From Rickettsiales bacterium (GTDB lineage: Bacteria; Pseudomonadota; Alphaproteobacteria; Rickettsiales; CANDYO01), in contig CANDYO010000023.1 in assembly GCA_947424995.1 (NCBI GenBank), positions 1-17,695 of the forward strand: a stretch of DNA of 17,695 bases, read 5' to 3'. Under the pieces are notes generated by a model, which worked only from the letters and a program-made list of their open reading frames with translations, was not told the DNA's origin and searched no databases. Positions within the stretch are counted from its first letter, which is position 1; each line of letters starts with the position of its first letter. Positions 8,106 through 15,419 of this stretch are shown piece after piece. Made by a program: the position numbers and the translations under genes.

Positions 8106-8693
8106 GTGGATTTATATAATAAAACTGGCACAACCAAAGTGATAGTTCTAGTAAATTTCGAAGGTTCGGAGTTAGTTAGTATCCTCTCTTCATTAGAGCA
8201 TGAATTAACTCATGAGACAGCTAGGGTAGTATTTAAAGGAAAAACTTCAGTAACTTATAGTAGTGAGTATGGCCTAAAATGTTCAAAAAATACTTATGTA
8301 AAAGCTTATTCGGTTTTTGAAAAAGATTTAAAATTTATAAAAAATTCTAAAGGACAAAAAAAGAAAGTAGTTGAAGAAGATGGCGAATATATTTTTACAA
8401 TAGACAAAAGCATTGCTCCAAGCGGCAATGAACTTGTTTATACTAAAACTGCACTGAAACTGATTTTTACCTTTTCTGAGTATCTAGAACATACACATGA
8501 AGAAGCTGTAGCTTTTTATACTCAAGCTATTGCAACAAATATCCCTAGTAAGCATATGACTTTCATGAATCCAATAGGCAAATATTTCGATACATGTATA
8601 GTTCCAGCTATTGAACAGTTTACTGCTTATCATGAAAACTGTCACTTAATGCAAGGAATAGGCGCTTGCGCAACTCAAGACCCTGAACTATAA
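8106..8693 (+). CDS. C-terminal part of the same frameshifted orphan gene
   Basis: The first start-like codon in this frame is GTG 8106, giving 195 residues, but it has no ribosome-binding site. The same frame is open back to 8004 and reads as plausible protein (YFDFSPIIDYYLRNEPIPSH, 8019-8078), so the true N-terminal part is the preceding frame. Removing two bases from CACA at 8008-8011 joins them as NTQATYFDFSPI. The C-terminal part is unrecognised: lysine-rich in the middle, helical near residues 115-140, ending in YHENCHLMQGIGACATQDPE. No membrane segment or catalytic motif is evident. The gene may be decaying, may depend on frameshifting, or may carry a sequencing error. If translated alone from GTG it would be a truncated fragment. 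Confidence 0.55.
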   Translation: MDLYNKTGTTKVIVLVNFEGSELVSILSSLEHELTHETARVVFKGKTSVTYSSEYGLKCSKNTYVKAYSVFEKDLKFIKNSKGQKKKVVEEDGEYIFTIDKSIAPSGNELVYTKTALKLIFTFSEYLEHTHEEAVAFYTQAIATNIPSKHMTFMNPIGKYFDTCIVPAIEQFTAYHENCHLMQGIGACATQDPEL

Positions 8694-8710
8694 AAAAAAG
8701 ACTCTTCATT

Positions 8711-8736
8711 CCTGTCAGTAAATAACTACTGACAGG
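8711..8736 (+). terminator. Hairpin after the frameshifted gene
   Basis: CCTGTCAGTA (8711-8720) and TACTGACAGG (8727-8736) form a perfect 10-bp stem with the loop AATAAC, 18 bases after the stop codon. The downstream sequence (ATTATAAAATAAT) has only a weak T content, so it is a less typical intrinsic terminator or an mRNA 3' end stabiliser. Confidence 0.55.
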
Positions 8737-8764
8737 ATTATAAAATAATAAATCACCCTCTTAA

Positions 8765-8794
8765 CTTGAATAATATATTCAGAAGCACTATCTT
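8765..8794 (+). promoter_or_regulatory. Candidate promoter for lon, possibly heat-shock responsive
   Basis: TTGAAT (8766-8771) and TATCTT (8789-8794) are 17 bases apart and form a plausible sigma-70 promoter. The overlapping CTTGAA (8765-8770) also matches the sigma-32 -35 consensus, with CACTAT (8786-8791) as a poor sigma-32 -10. Lon is heat induced in many proteobacteria. The choice of sigma factor cannot be settled by eye. Confidence 0.35.
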
Positions 8795-8842
8795 TATATC
8801 AAGCTATACGAATTAATATTTGAGTAACGAGGAGATGAAATT

Positions 8843-11266
8843 ATGGCCGAAAAAATTAAAAAGGATAAAACTATTGTAAAGGAAGTTCTATCTCTAGTCC
8901 CTTTACGTGATATAGTAATGTTTCCAGGGATGATCTCCCCTCTTTTTGTAGGTAGAAATAAATCAATTTTAGCTATAGAAAAAGCAGTAGAAAAAAATCA
9001 ACAAGTAGCTTTCGTTACTCAAAAAGACTCTAATAACAATAATCCTGATGAGCGAGATATTTATGACATTGGCGTAATTGGAAATATTTCACAGTTGCTT
9101 AAATTGCCAGATGGAACTATCAAAGTACTAGTTGAAGCAAAAAGTAGAATTAGGATTAAACAAGTTTTTGCTAATGAGACTAATCTATCAGCTGAAATAG
9201 AAATATTTGACGACATCCAAGAAAAGAAAGATAATAAGCTTGAAGCCCTTGCCAGAGCGGTTTTTAATAATTTCATTGAATATGTACAACTCAATAAAAA
9301 AATAAACCCTGATACTCTTAATTCAATTTCAGAAATCAGAGATCCTACTATTTTAGCTGATAATATAGCTAGCCATATTATAGTTGACGTACAAATTAAG
9401 CAGGAAATTTTATCCATAGCTTCTACTAGTAAGAGGCTAGATAAGATTGCTTTACTGCTTGAAAGTGAAATCAGTATTTTAAATACTGAAAAGAAAATTC
9501 GTCAGCGTATTAAAAAGCAAATGGAAAAAGTTCAAAAAGATTATTATCTTAACGAACAAATGAAAGCAATCCAGAAAGAACTACATGAAAGCGAAGACGG
9601 CAAGACTGAAATTGAGCTAATCGAAAGTAAGATAAAGAAGACAAAGCTTTCAAAAGAAGCTGCTGATAAAATAAAAACTGAACTTAAAAAGCTAAAGTCT
9701 ATGAATAGTCTTTCTGCTGAAGCATCTATTGTACGTAATTATATTGAAACAGTACTTTCTTTGCCTTGGGCTATTAAAGATAAAGTGAAGAATGATTTAA
9801 AACATGCTAATAAAATTCTTAATAATGATCATTATGGTCTCGAAAAAGTAAAAGAACGTATTCTTGAATATTTAGCTGTTCAACAACGAACCAACTCATT
9901 AAAAGGACCTATTATTTGTCTTGTGGGTCCTCCAGGTGTTGGTAAAACATCTTTGGCTAGATCAATAGCTGATGCTACTGGTAGAAAATTTATTCGTTTT
10001 GCTATGGGCGGTATGCGTGATGAAGCTGAAATACGTGGTCATCGTCGTACTTATATGGGCGCTATGCCTGGTAAAATAATTCAATTAATAAAAAAATCTA
10101 AAACTTCTAATCCTGTGTTTTTACTAGATGAAATAGATAAATTAGGTCATGATTTTAGAGGTGATCCAGCATCTGCTTTATTAGAAGTATTAGATCCAGA
10201 GCAAAATAATAGCTTTGTTGATCATTACATTGAAGTGGAATTCGATTTATCTAATGTTTTATTTGTTGCAACTGCTAATAGCCTTAGGAATATTCCAGCT
10301 CCTTTGTTAGACAGAATGGAAATTATTCATCTCTCAGGCTACACCGAAGAAGAAAAAGTACAAATTGCTTCTCGTTACCTAGTGGCTAAATTAAAAAAAG
10401 ATCATGGTCTCAAAGAAAAAGAATTAGAAATTCCAGATGAAGTAATCAGAGATCTTATTCGCTATTATACTCGTGAAGCTGGAGTTAGAAATCTAGAAAA
10501 AGAAATTGCTAAAATTTCTAGAAAAATGGTTAAACAGCTGCTTGAAAAAGATAAAGTAAACCCTAAAATTACTAAGCCTAATTTAGAGAAATTATGTGGA
10601 ATAAAAAAATATAGTTTTGGCAAAGCGGAAACAGACAACCAAATTGGAGTAGTTACCGGTCTTGCTTATACCGAATTTGGTGGAGACTTGTTATCTATAG
10701 AAGCTCTTAATTTACCAGGCAAAGGTTTAATCAAGGCAACTGGGAAACTTGGTGAAGTAATGCAAGAGTCTGCGCAAGCAGCCTTTAGTTACTTTAAATC
10801 ACGCAGTCTTGATTTCGGAGTTATTCCACCTTTCTATCAAAGACATGATATTCACTTACATGTTCCAGAAGGGGCGACACCAAAAGATGGTCCTTCAGCT
10901 GGAATTGCTATGTTCACTGCTATAGTTTCAACAACCACTGGAATTCCAGTTAAGAAATCCGTTGCTATGACTGGAGAAATAACTTTAAGAGGTAGAGTCT
11001 TACCTATCGGTGGCTTAAAAGAAAAATTACTTTCCGCTCTACGAGGTGGAATTAAAACTGTTATTATTCCTCTGGAAAATAAAAAGGATTTAGCTGAAAT
11101 ACCTGCAAATGTTACTAAAGGCTTAGAGATTATCTTCGTATCCACAGTTGAAGAAGTGTTAAAAATAGCACTAATTACCCCTCCAACCCCAGTAATTTGG
11201 GTGGAAAACGATCAAAAAGCTAATTTTTTACAAGAAAATGAAGGAATGGCTATTGTAACGCATTGA
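8843..11266 (+). CDS. lon: ATP-dependent protease La (Lon)
   Basis: Lon is a cytoplasmic homo-hexameric AAA+ serine protease that degrades misfolded and short-lived regulatory proteins. The 807 residues contain the N-terminal substrate-binding domain from about 15 to 210 (LSLVPLRDIVMFPGM, 16-30), then a coiled-coil linker at 215-290. The ATPase has Walker A GPPGVGKT (362-369) and Walker B FLLDEID (426-432). The protease domain has S685 in KDGPSAG and K728 in GGLKEK, 43 residues apart as in E. coli Lon (S679/K722). All catalytic elements are present and the length is normal. AGGAGA (8830-8835) is a strong ribosome-binding site 7 bases before the ATG. The HU gene lies downstream, as often seen in proteobacteria, where lon and hupB are adjacent. 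Confidence 0.98.
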   Translation: MAEKIKKDKTIVKEVLSLVPLRDIVMFPGMISPLFVGRNKSILAIEKAVEKNQQVAFVTQKDSNNNNPDERDIYDIGVIGNISQLLKLPDGTIKVLVEAKSRIRIKQVFANETNLSAEIEIFDDIQEKKDNKLEALARAVFNNFIEYVQLNKKINPDTLNSISEIRDPTILADNIASHIIVDVQIKQEILSIASTSKRLDKIALLLESEISILNTEKKIRQRIKKQMEKVQKDYYLNEQMKAIQKELHESEDGKTEIELIESKIKKTKLSKEAADKIKTELKKLKSMNSLSAEASIVRNYIETVLSLPWAIKDKVKNDLKHANKILNNDHYGLEKVKERILEYLAVQQRTNSLKGPIICLVGPPGVGKTSLARSIADATGRKFIRFAMGGMRDEAEIRGHRRTYMGAMPGKIIQLIKKSKTSNPVFLLDEIDKLGHDFRGDPASALLEVLDPEQNNSFVDHYIEVEFDLSNVLFVATANSLRNIPAPLLDRMEIIHLSGYTEEEKVQIASRYLVAKLKKDHGLKEKELEIPDEVIRDLIRYYTREAGVRNLEKEIAKISRKMVKQLLEKDKVNPKITKPNLEKLCGIKKYSFGKAETDNQIGVVTGLAYTEFGGDLLSIEALNLPGKGLIKATGKLGEVMQESAQAAFSYFKSRSLDFGVIPPFYQRHDIHLHVPEGATPKDGPSAGIAMFTAIVSTTTGIPVKKSVAMTGEITLRGRVLPIGGLKEKLLSALRGGIKTVIIPLENKKDLAEIPANVTKGLEIIFVSTVEEVLKIALITPPTPVIWVENDQKANFLQENEGMAIVTH

Positions 11267-11425
11267 CATATGACAAAAATTAAGGAAAGATAGATGTAAT
11301 ACTAGTAAATAGTATGTTTACAAGACAAATTACGGGAGGTAAGTAACTAATTGTTATTTTAGTTTAAAATGATAATAGTTAATTACTTTGTCGGGTGTTC
11401 AATTCATAATTTAAAGGGTATAACT

Positions 11426-11698
11426 GTGAACAAAAAAGAATTAGTTGCCATGATGGCAGAATTATCTACTCAGTCAAAAGCATCATGTGAAAAAAGCCTA
11501 GATGCATTTATGGCTGCTGTTACAAAAACATTAAAAAACGGTGACGATGTAAGATTAGTAGGCTTCGGCATATTCTATGCTGCAGCTAGAAAAGCTACTA
11601 ATGGTCGTAACCCACGTACTGGTGCAGTGATCAAGATTCCTGCTTCAATACAACCTAAATTCAAAGCTGGTAAAAGCTTAAAAGACGAAGTTAACTAG
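11426..11698 (+). CDS. HU family DNA-binding protein
   Basis: HU proteins are small basic dimers that bend DNA and organise the nucleoid. From GTG 11426 the product is 90 residues, the standard HU length, starting MNKKELVAMMAELS. Family signatures are GFGIFYAAARKATNGRNPRTG in two overlapping parts (for example NGRNPRTGAVIKIPAS, the DNA-binding arm with the conserved RNPxTG proline) and the C-terminal FKAGKSLKDEVN. An ATG at 11369 is in frame but would add a 19-residue hydrophobic extension (IIVNYFVGCSIHNLKG) foreign to the family. AAAGGG (11413-11418), 7 bases before the GTG, supports the shorter start. The position after lon and the strong terminator fit a separately expressed abundant protein; HU-beta is the likely type. 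Confidence 0.93.
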   Translation: MNKKELVAMMAELSTQSKASCEKSLDAFMAAVTKTLKNGDDVRLVGFGIFYAAARKATNGRNPRTGAVIKIPASIQPKFKAGKSLKDEVN

Positions 11699-11717
11699 TC
11701 TTACTAAAAATTACCAT

Positions 11718-11757
11718 AAACGACGATGAGGCCCCTCCTCTCGTCGTTTTATTTTTT
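11718..11757 (+). terminator. Rho-independent terminator after the HU gene
   Basis: AAACGACGA (11718-11726) pairs with TCGTCGTTT (11741-11749). The stem extends as GAGG/CCTC past one bulged T, with the loop CCCCT. A T-rich tract (TTTTATTTTTT) follows, making this the most classical terminator of the window. Confidence 0.9.
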
Positions 11758-11825
11758 GATTATTTACTTGTCTTACTAATTTTAGTATCGTTGATATCAT
11801 TATAAGTTTTATTAATATGTAGTTT

Positions 11826-12461
11826 ATGCGTATAATTTGTGAAGAATGTCGAGCCGTTTATTGTATTTCAGAGCGTGTAATTGGTTCTGCAGGGCGCATG
11901 GTTAAATGCGCTAAGTGTGCTCACACTTGGATGGTTACCCCTCCTTCAACTTTTTTTGCAACTCATGAAACACAGTCAAGTAATAATCAGAATTATAATT
12001 TTAAAGTAAATTTGCCAGTTTTATTTAAACCAGCTTTACCTCGTTACTTCAAAATTATTCCTATTATATTGGCTTTACTGCTTATCTTTTCTGGTTTAAT
12101 TTTCTTCTCTGAAAAACTCATAAATCTAAAACCAGCTAAAATAATTTACGAGAAATGCGGTATATATTCCACAAAAGGACTATTGCTAAGTGATTTTGTT
12201 ATTGATTCTCACGAGAATGAAATAGCAGTTAACGGTTTTATTACCAACGAGTCAGATGAAGATAAAGTTGTTCCGGATATTCGCTATACATTACTTAATA
12301 ATAACAAAGAAGTAATTTTTCGCTACACCAAACTATCATCAAAGCAAGTTATTAAAGCTAATCAAACCATACCTATTTCAGCAAAAATCACCAATGCAAA
12401 GGCTAAGGCTGAGTATTTACAATTAGATATCGGCAATAAATTAGAACTATTATTACGATAA
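11826..12461 (+). CDS. MJ0042-type zinc-ribbon membrane protein (DUF3426-like)
   Basis: The 211-residue protein starts with a zinc ribbon made by C5-x2-C8 and C28-x2-C31 (MRIICEECRAVYCIS and VKCAKCAHTW), the MJ0042 signature usual at the N-terminus of alphaproteobacterial proteins of this kind. One membrane helix spans about 76-95 (FKIIPIILALLLIFSGLIFF), and a C-terminal domain of about 110 residues resembles DUF3426 (VNGFITNESDEDKVVPDIRY). The zinc ribbon would face the cytoplasm and the C-terminal domain the periplasm. Its role is unknown across the family. No clear ribosome-binding site precedes ATG 11826. A TATAAG (11801-11806) gives a possible -10 just upstream, so the transcript may have a very short leader. 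Neighbours are the HU gene and tRNA-Leu, which give no functional hint. Confidence 0.85.
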   Translation: MRIICEECRAVYCISERVIGSAGRMVKCAKCAHTWMVTPPSTFFATHETQSSNNQNYNFKVNLPVLFKPALPRYFKIIPIILALLLIFSGLIFFSEKLINLKPAKIIYEKCGIYSTKGLLLSDFVIDSHENEIAVNGFITNESDEDKVVPDIRYTLLNNNKEVIFRYTKLSSKQVIKANQTIPISAKITNAKAKAEYLQLDIGNKLELLLR

Positions 12462-12557
12462 AACTAAATTATGCTTGGACAATATCAACGAATTTGATAT
12501 ATATCTTTAAGCTCAAAGGGTGCAAGCTTTTAATCCTCCCTCTTTGTAGTTTCTTTT

Positions 12558-12643
12558 GCGGTCGTGGCGGAATGGTAGACGCGCAGCGTTGAGGTCGCTG
12601 TTTCCTTAGGGAAGTGGAAGTTCAACTCTTCTCGACCGCACCA
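12558..12643 (+). tRNA. tRNA-Leu (anticodon GAG)
   Basis: The acceptor stem GCGGTCG (12558-12564) pairs with CGACCGC (12633-12639), followed by A and an encoded CCA (12641-12643). The anticodon arm CAGCG-TT-GAG-GT-CGCTG places GAG at 12591-12593, reading leucine codons CUC and CUU. The T-arm contains GTTCAA. A long variable arm (TTTCCTTAGGGAAGT) and a length of 86 bases are typical of leucine tRNAs. Confidence 0.95.
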
Positions 12644-12956
12644 ATCAATTATACCAATTCCACAATTCAATAATTTCTCCTTTTTAATCAAATATTAATT
12701 ATATCGGTCTATTATCTCTTCTTAATATAAGGACATAGTGCCATTTCTTGCGTTATCCATATAACTCGGTTAAGGATTCAGCGTCATCCCCGATCTCGCG
12801 AGGAAGAAAACTCCTGAGATCCCTGGTCTTAGCTCATACTTCTAGCATAGCTTGACAGGTATGACGCGTACTCAGTTACGGATGGCGTAACCATTGCCAG
12901 GGATGATCCAAAATTTGGCATAAAAGGATTTTTAAATAAATATATGGAAAACTAAA
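12644..12956. repeat. Intergenic region with palindromic repeat element A upstream of the channel gene
   Basis: This 313-base gap holds no gene. Its core (12781-12867) is bounded by GCGTCAT and ATGACGC in inverted orientation. Inside is a hairpin pairing GATCTC (12792-12797) with GAGATC (12816-12821), plus AGGA/TCCT. Outside the core, GTTATCCATATAAC (12752-12765) and GTTACGGATGGCGTAAC (12875-12891) are each self-complementary at the ends and are imperfectly complementary to one another, giving nested inverted repeats over about 12752-12891. The element is richer in GC than its surroundings. It shares GCGTCATCC and GGATGGCGTAA with element B. No open frame or transposase is present, so it is a non-coding palindromic repeat and not an insertion sequence. 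Confidence 0.7.
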
Positions 12957-13772
12957 ATGATTGATATCGAAAATGCCCAAAAATTTTTATCACATGTTCA
13001 GTGGATAGATGTTGTTCTTTTTATTATTGCTGTAGCTTTTCTTACCTTCTTAGCTAAGCTTGTTGAATATTCAGCTAATCTAATTGCTAATCAATCACCT
13101 AAAAATAGAATGTTGATCTTAGGTTGGGTCCCTCTAATGAGTTTTGCTATTTATTTTATCGGTATATTTCTAGCTATAGATCTGATAATCAATCCTTCTA
13201 AAGATACTTTATTAGGCTTCTTAGCTAGTGGACTTATAGCTGTAGGATTTGCAGTAAAAGATATTGCCGCATCCATTATTGCTGGGATAGTGATACTTAT
13301 TGATAAACCTTTCCAAGTAGGAGATCGAGTTAGATTTCAAGATGTCTACGGAGATATTACCGCAATCGGCTTGAGTTCAGTAAGGCTTATCAATCTTGAT
13401 GATGATATGGTTACCATTCCTAACCATATGCTAATAAATAATATTGTAGAATCTACCAGCGCTGGTGCATTAGGTATGCGAACCACTATTAATATCTACG
13501 TTTTACCTGAAGCTGATCTAGAAAAAGTAAGAGACATTATGGATAAAACTGCTCGCAACAGCCCTCTAGTTGATCCAAATAGAGAATTTATTGTTATAGC
13601 TAATGAAACTCTTGATATTACAGGGACTATTACAATCACTATGAAAATGAAATGTAGAATTAAAGATTCTAGAACCGAAATGGCTTTTCAAACTTATTTT
13701 ATTATTGAAATTAATAAAGCTTTCAAACAAGCAAATATTCCGAGATCAATAAGACTTACTAAAGTAGGTTAA
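12957..13772 (+). CDS. Small-conductance mechanosensitive channel, MscS family
   Basis: MscS channels open under membrane tension and release solutes during hypo-osmotic shock. The 271-residue protein has three predicted membrane helices, at about 18-36, 55-78 and 84-116. The last is the pore-lining TM3 region with the conserved glycine/alanine pattern (ASGLIAVGFAVKDIAASIIA, 90-109). The family signatures DKPFQVGDRV (116-125) and VTIPNHML (152-159) start the cytoplasmic beta domain, and the rest fits the alpha/beta vestibule. The length is near that of E. coli MscS (286). The ATG has only a weak GGAAA before it. The gene lies between repeat elements A and B, which start or end within about 70 bases of it, so it is probably a single-gene unit. 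MscS homologues in obligate parasites are plausible for osmotic change on leaving a host cell. Confidence 0.93.
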   Translation: MIDIENAQKFLSHVQWIDVVLFIIAVAFLTFLAKLVEYSANLIANQSPKNRMLILGWVPLMSFAIYFIGIFLAIDLIINPSKDTLLGFLASGLIAVGFAVKDIAASIIAGIVILIDKPFQVGDRVRFQDVYGDITAIGLSSVRLINLDDDMVTIPNHMLINNIVESTSAGALGMRTTINIYVLPEADLEKVRDIMDKTARNSPLVDPNREFIVIANETLDITGTITITMKMKCRIKDSRTEMAFQTYFIIEINKAFKQANIPRSIRLTKVG

Positions 13773-13773
13773 A

Positions 13774-13975
13774 GGATGGCGTAAAATAGCATTTTCATTA
13801 GGTTTAGCGTCATCCTCGGAGCTAGACAAAGCCTAGCTTCCGGGGATCCAGTAAAAACAAAAATAACCGTAGGTCATTGCTATTTACTTTGTATAATTTT
13901 AAGATCTTAAATTTACAGATAGATCCCTGGAGACTAAGTAGAGCTTAGTCCCAAGGATGACGTTATCGGTTATCT
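13774..13975. repeat. Palindromic repeat element B downstream of the channel gene
   Basis: The element starts two bases after the stop codon with GGATGGCGTAA (13774-13784), also found in element A (12880-12890). CGTCATCC (13808-13815) and GGATGACG (13955-13962) form perfect inverted ends. Just inside each end sits a hairpin. On the left, ATCCTCGGAGCTAG (13812-13825) pairs with CTAGCTTCCGGGGAT (13833-13847). On the right, GACTAAG (13932-13938) pairs with CTTAGTC (13944-13950), with flanking CCTGG/CCAAGG. A perfect 14-bp palindrome TTTAAGATCTTAAA (13898-13911) lies near the middle. The remainder to 14073 is AT-rich leader of gltA. There is no coding capacity, so it may be a non-autonomous or degenerate repeat. 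Confidence 0.75.
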
Positions 13976-14028
13976 TTGATTCTCGCAAAGCTTTTAAATT
14001 AATACTGTACCTAGTAAATAGAATGTCA

Positions 14029-14034
14029 TATACT
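14029..14034 (+). promoter_or_regulatory. Candidate -10 box for gltA
   Basis: TATACT lies 39 bases upstream of the gltA ATG. The hexamer 17 bases further up (TGTACC) is a weak -35, so the start of transcription is uncertain. Confidence 0.35.
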
Positions 14035-14073
14035 AATAGTTACTAATATTAATATATATATTTAGGAGTCGTT

Positions 14074-15369
14074 ATGACAGAAGGGAAAGCTAAAATTGAA
14101 GTTAATGGTATAAAAGCTGAAGAATTGCCTATACTACCTGGCACTATGGGGCCAAGTGTTATTGATGTAACTAAACTTTACCGTGACACTGGTATGTTCA
14201 CTTATGATCCAGGATTTATGTCCACCGCTTCTTGCCAATCTAAAATTACTTATATTGATGGTGAAGCAGGAGTTTTAATGCATCGTGGTTATTTGATTCA
14301 AGATTTAGCTGCCAAGAGTAATTATATGGAAGTAGCTTATCTATTACTTCATGGTGAATTGCCTAATCAAGAACAAAAAGCCCAATTTAGCTATAACATT
14401 AAGCACCATACTTTAGTGCATGAACAATTACAGTTTTTATATCGTGGTTTTCCGCGCAGATCACACCCTATGGCGATATTAGTTGGTGCTTTTTCTTCTC
14501 TATCATCAGTTTATCATGATAATCTAGATATTAACGATCCAGCCCAAAGAGAAATGGCTGCTATCCAAATGATAGCTAAGATGCCAACTTTGGCAGCAAT
14601 GGCCTATAAATATTCTATTGGTCAGCCTTTTATGTATCCTAGAAACGATCTAGATTATATTGAAAATTTTCTCTATATGATGTTTGGTGTTCCTTCAGAA
14701 AATTACGTAGTCAATAAAGTAATAGCCAAAGCTTTAGACAAGATCTTTATTTTACATGCAGATCATGAGCAAAACGCCTCAACTTCAACTGTTCGTTTAG
14801 CCGGATCATCTGGAGCTAACCCATTTGCTTGTATCGGAGCTGGTATCGCTTCACTTTGGGGGCCGGCACATGGCGGAGCTAATGAAGCGGTGATTCATAT
14901 GCTTCAAGAAATCGGTCATAAAGACAATATCCCTAAATATATTGCTATGGCTAAAGACAAAAATAGCGAATTTAAACTAATGGGCTTCGGTCATCGCGTC
15001 TATAAAAATTACGATCCTAGAGCAGCAGTACTAAGAGATGCGTGTCATGAAGTTTTAAAAGAGCTTAAAATCAATAATGAGCCATTACTTGATATTGCTA
15101 TGGAACTTGAGCGCATTGCTCTTAGTGATGAATATTTCATTGAACGTAAATTATATCCGAACGTGGATTTTTATTCAGGTCTTATTTATAGAGCTATGGG
15201 TATTCCTTCGCAAATGTTTACTGTATTATTTGCCACTGCAAGAGTTTCAGGATGGATTGCTCAATGGAAAGAAATGATGGAAGACCCAACTAATAAGATA
15301 GGTCGTCCACGCCAATTATATACTGGTTATACTCAAAGAGATTACGTCGATCTCGATAAAAGAAAATAA
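14074..15369 (+). CDS. gltA: Citrate synthase
   Basis: Citrate synthase condenses oxaloacetate and acetyl-CoA to citrate, the entry step of the TCA cycle, in the cytoplasm. The 431-residue protein is the hexameric (type II) bacterial form by length. The catalytic triad is complete: H266 in GPAHGGANEA, H307 in GFGHRVYKNYDPRA and D365 in NVDFYSG, with ILHADHEQNAST (226-237) upstream. The N-terminal stretch ELPILPGTMGPSVIDVTKLY (17-36) reads like rickettsial GltA, whose gene is the usual genotyping marker in that group. AGGAG (14064-14068) is a strong ribosome-binding site 5 bases before the ATG. The gene is monocistronic, with a terminator at 15385, and shares its acetyl-CoA substrate with the acsA product. 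Confidence 0.97.
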   Translation: MTEGKAKIEVNGIKAEELPILPGTMGPSVIDVTKLYRDTGMFTYDPGFMSTASCQSKITYIDGEAGVLMHRGYLIQDLAAKSNYMEVAYLLLHGELPNQEQKAQFSYNIKHHTLVHEQLQFLYRGFPRRSHPMAILVGAFSSLSSVYHDNLDINDPAQREMAAIQMIAKMPTLAAMAYKYSIGQPFMYPRNDLDYIENFLYMMFGVPSENYVVNKVIAKALDKIFILHADHEQNASTSTVRLAGSSGANPFACIGAGIASLWGPAHGGANEAVIHMLQEIGHKDNIPKYIAMAKDKNSEFKLMGFGHRVYKNYDPRAAVLRDACHEVLKELKINNEPLLDIAMELERIALSDEYFIERKLYPNVDFYSGLIYRAMGIPSQMFTVLFATARVSGWIAQWKEMMEDPTNKIGRPRQLYTGYTQRDYVDLDKRK

Positions 15370-15384
15370 TACAAACATCTCTTG

Positions 15385-15416
15385 TGCTAGTAGCTTTAAG
15401 CTACTAGCATTTTTTT
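15385..15416 (+). terminator. Rho-independent terminator after gltA
   Basis: TGCTAGTAGC (15385-15394) and GCTACTAGCA (15400-15409) form a perfect 10-bp stem with the loop TTTAA, followed by seven T (15410-15416). It lies in the 50-base gap before the convergent gene that ends at 15420. On that strand no T tract follows, so it should work mainly for gltA. Confidence 0.9.
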
Positions 15417-15419
15417 AAA

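Noticed and set aside
9061..9417. Minus-strand open frame inside lon
   Set aside because: Fully antisense to a complete, motif-confirmed lon gene, with no promoter or ribosome-binding site.
11314..11346. Ten-codon open frame (MFTRQITGGK) and a GGGAGGT between lon and the HU gene
   Set aside because: The GGGAGGT lies inside the mini-frame and no start codon follows at proper spacing. A leader peptide cannot be supported.
11369..11425. N-terminal extension of the HU protein from ATG 11369
   Set aside because: It would add a hydrophobic segment not found in HU proteins; GTG 11426 has a good ribosome-binding site and gives the standard 90-residue length.
12508..12533. Possible hairpin AAGCT...AGCTT after the zinc-ribbon gene
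   Set aside because: The stem is only about 5-6 AT-rich pairs with a long loop and no clear T tract, too weak to call a terminator.
12752..13975. Insertion sequence or composite transposon around the channel gene
   Set aside because: No transposase, no clear target duplication, and the elements differ in length and stem sequence; only a non-coding repeat can be supported.
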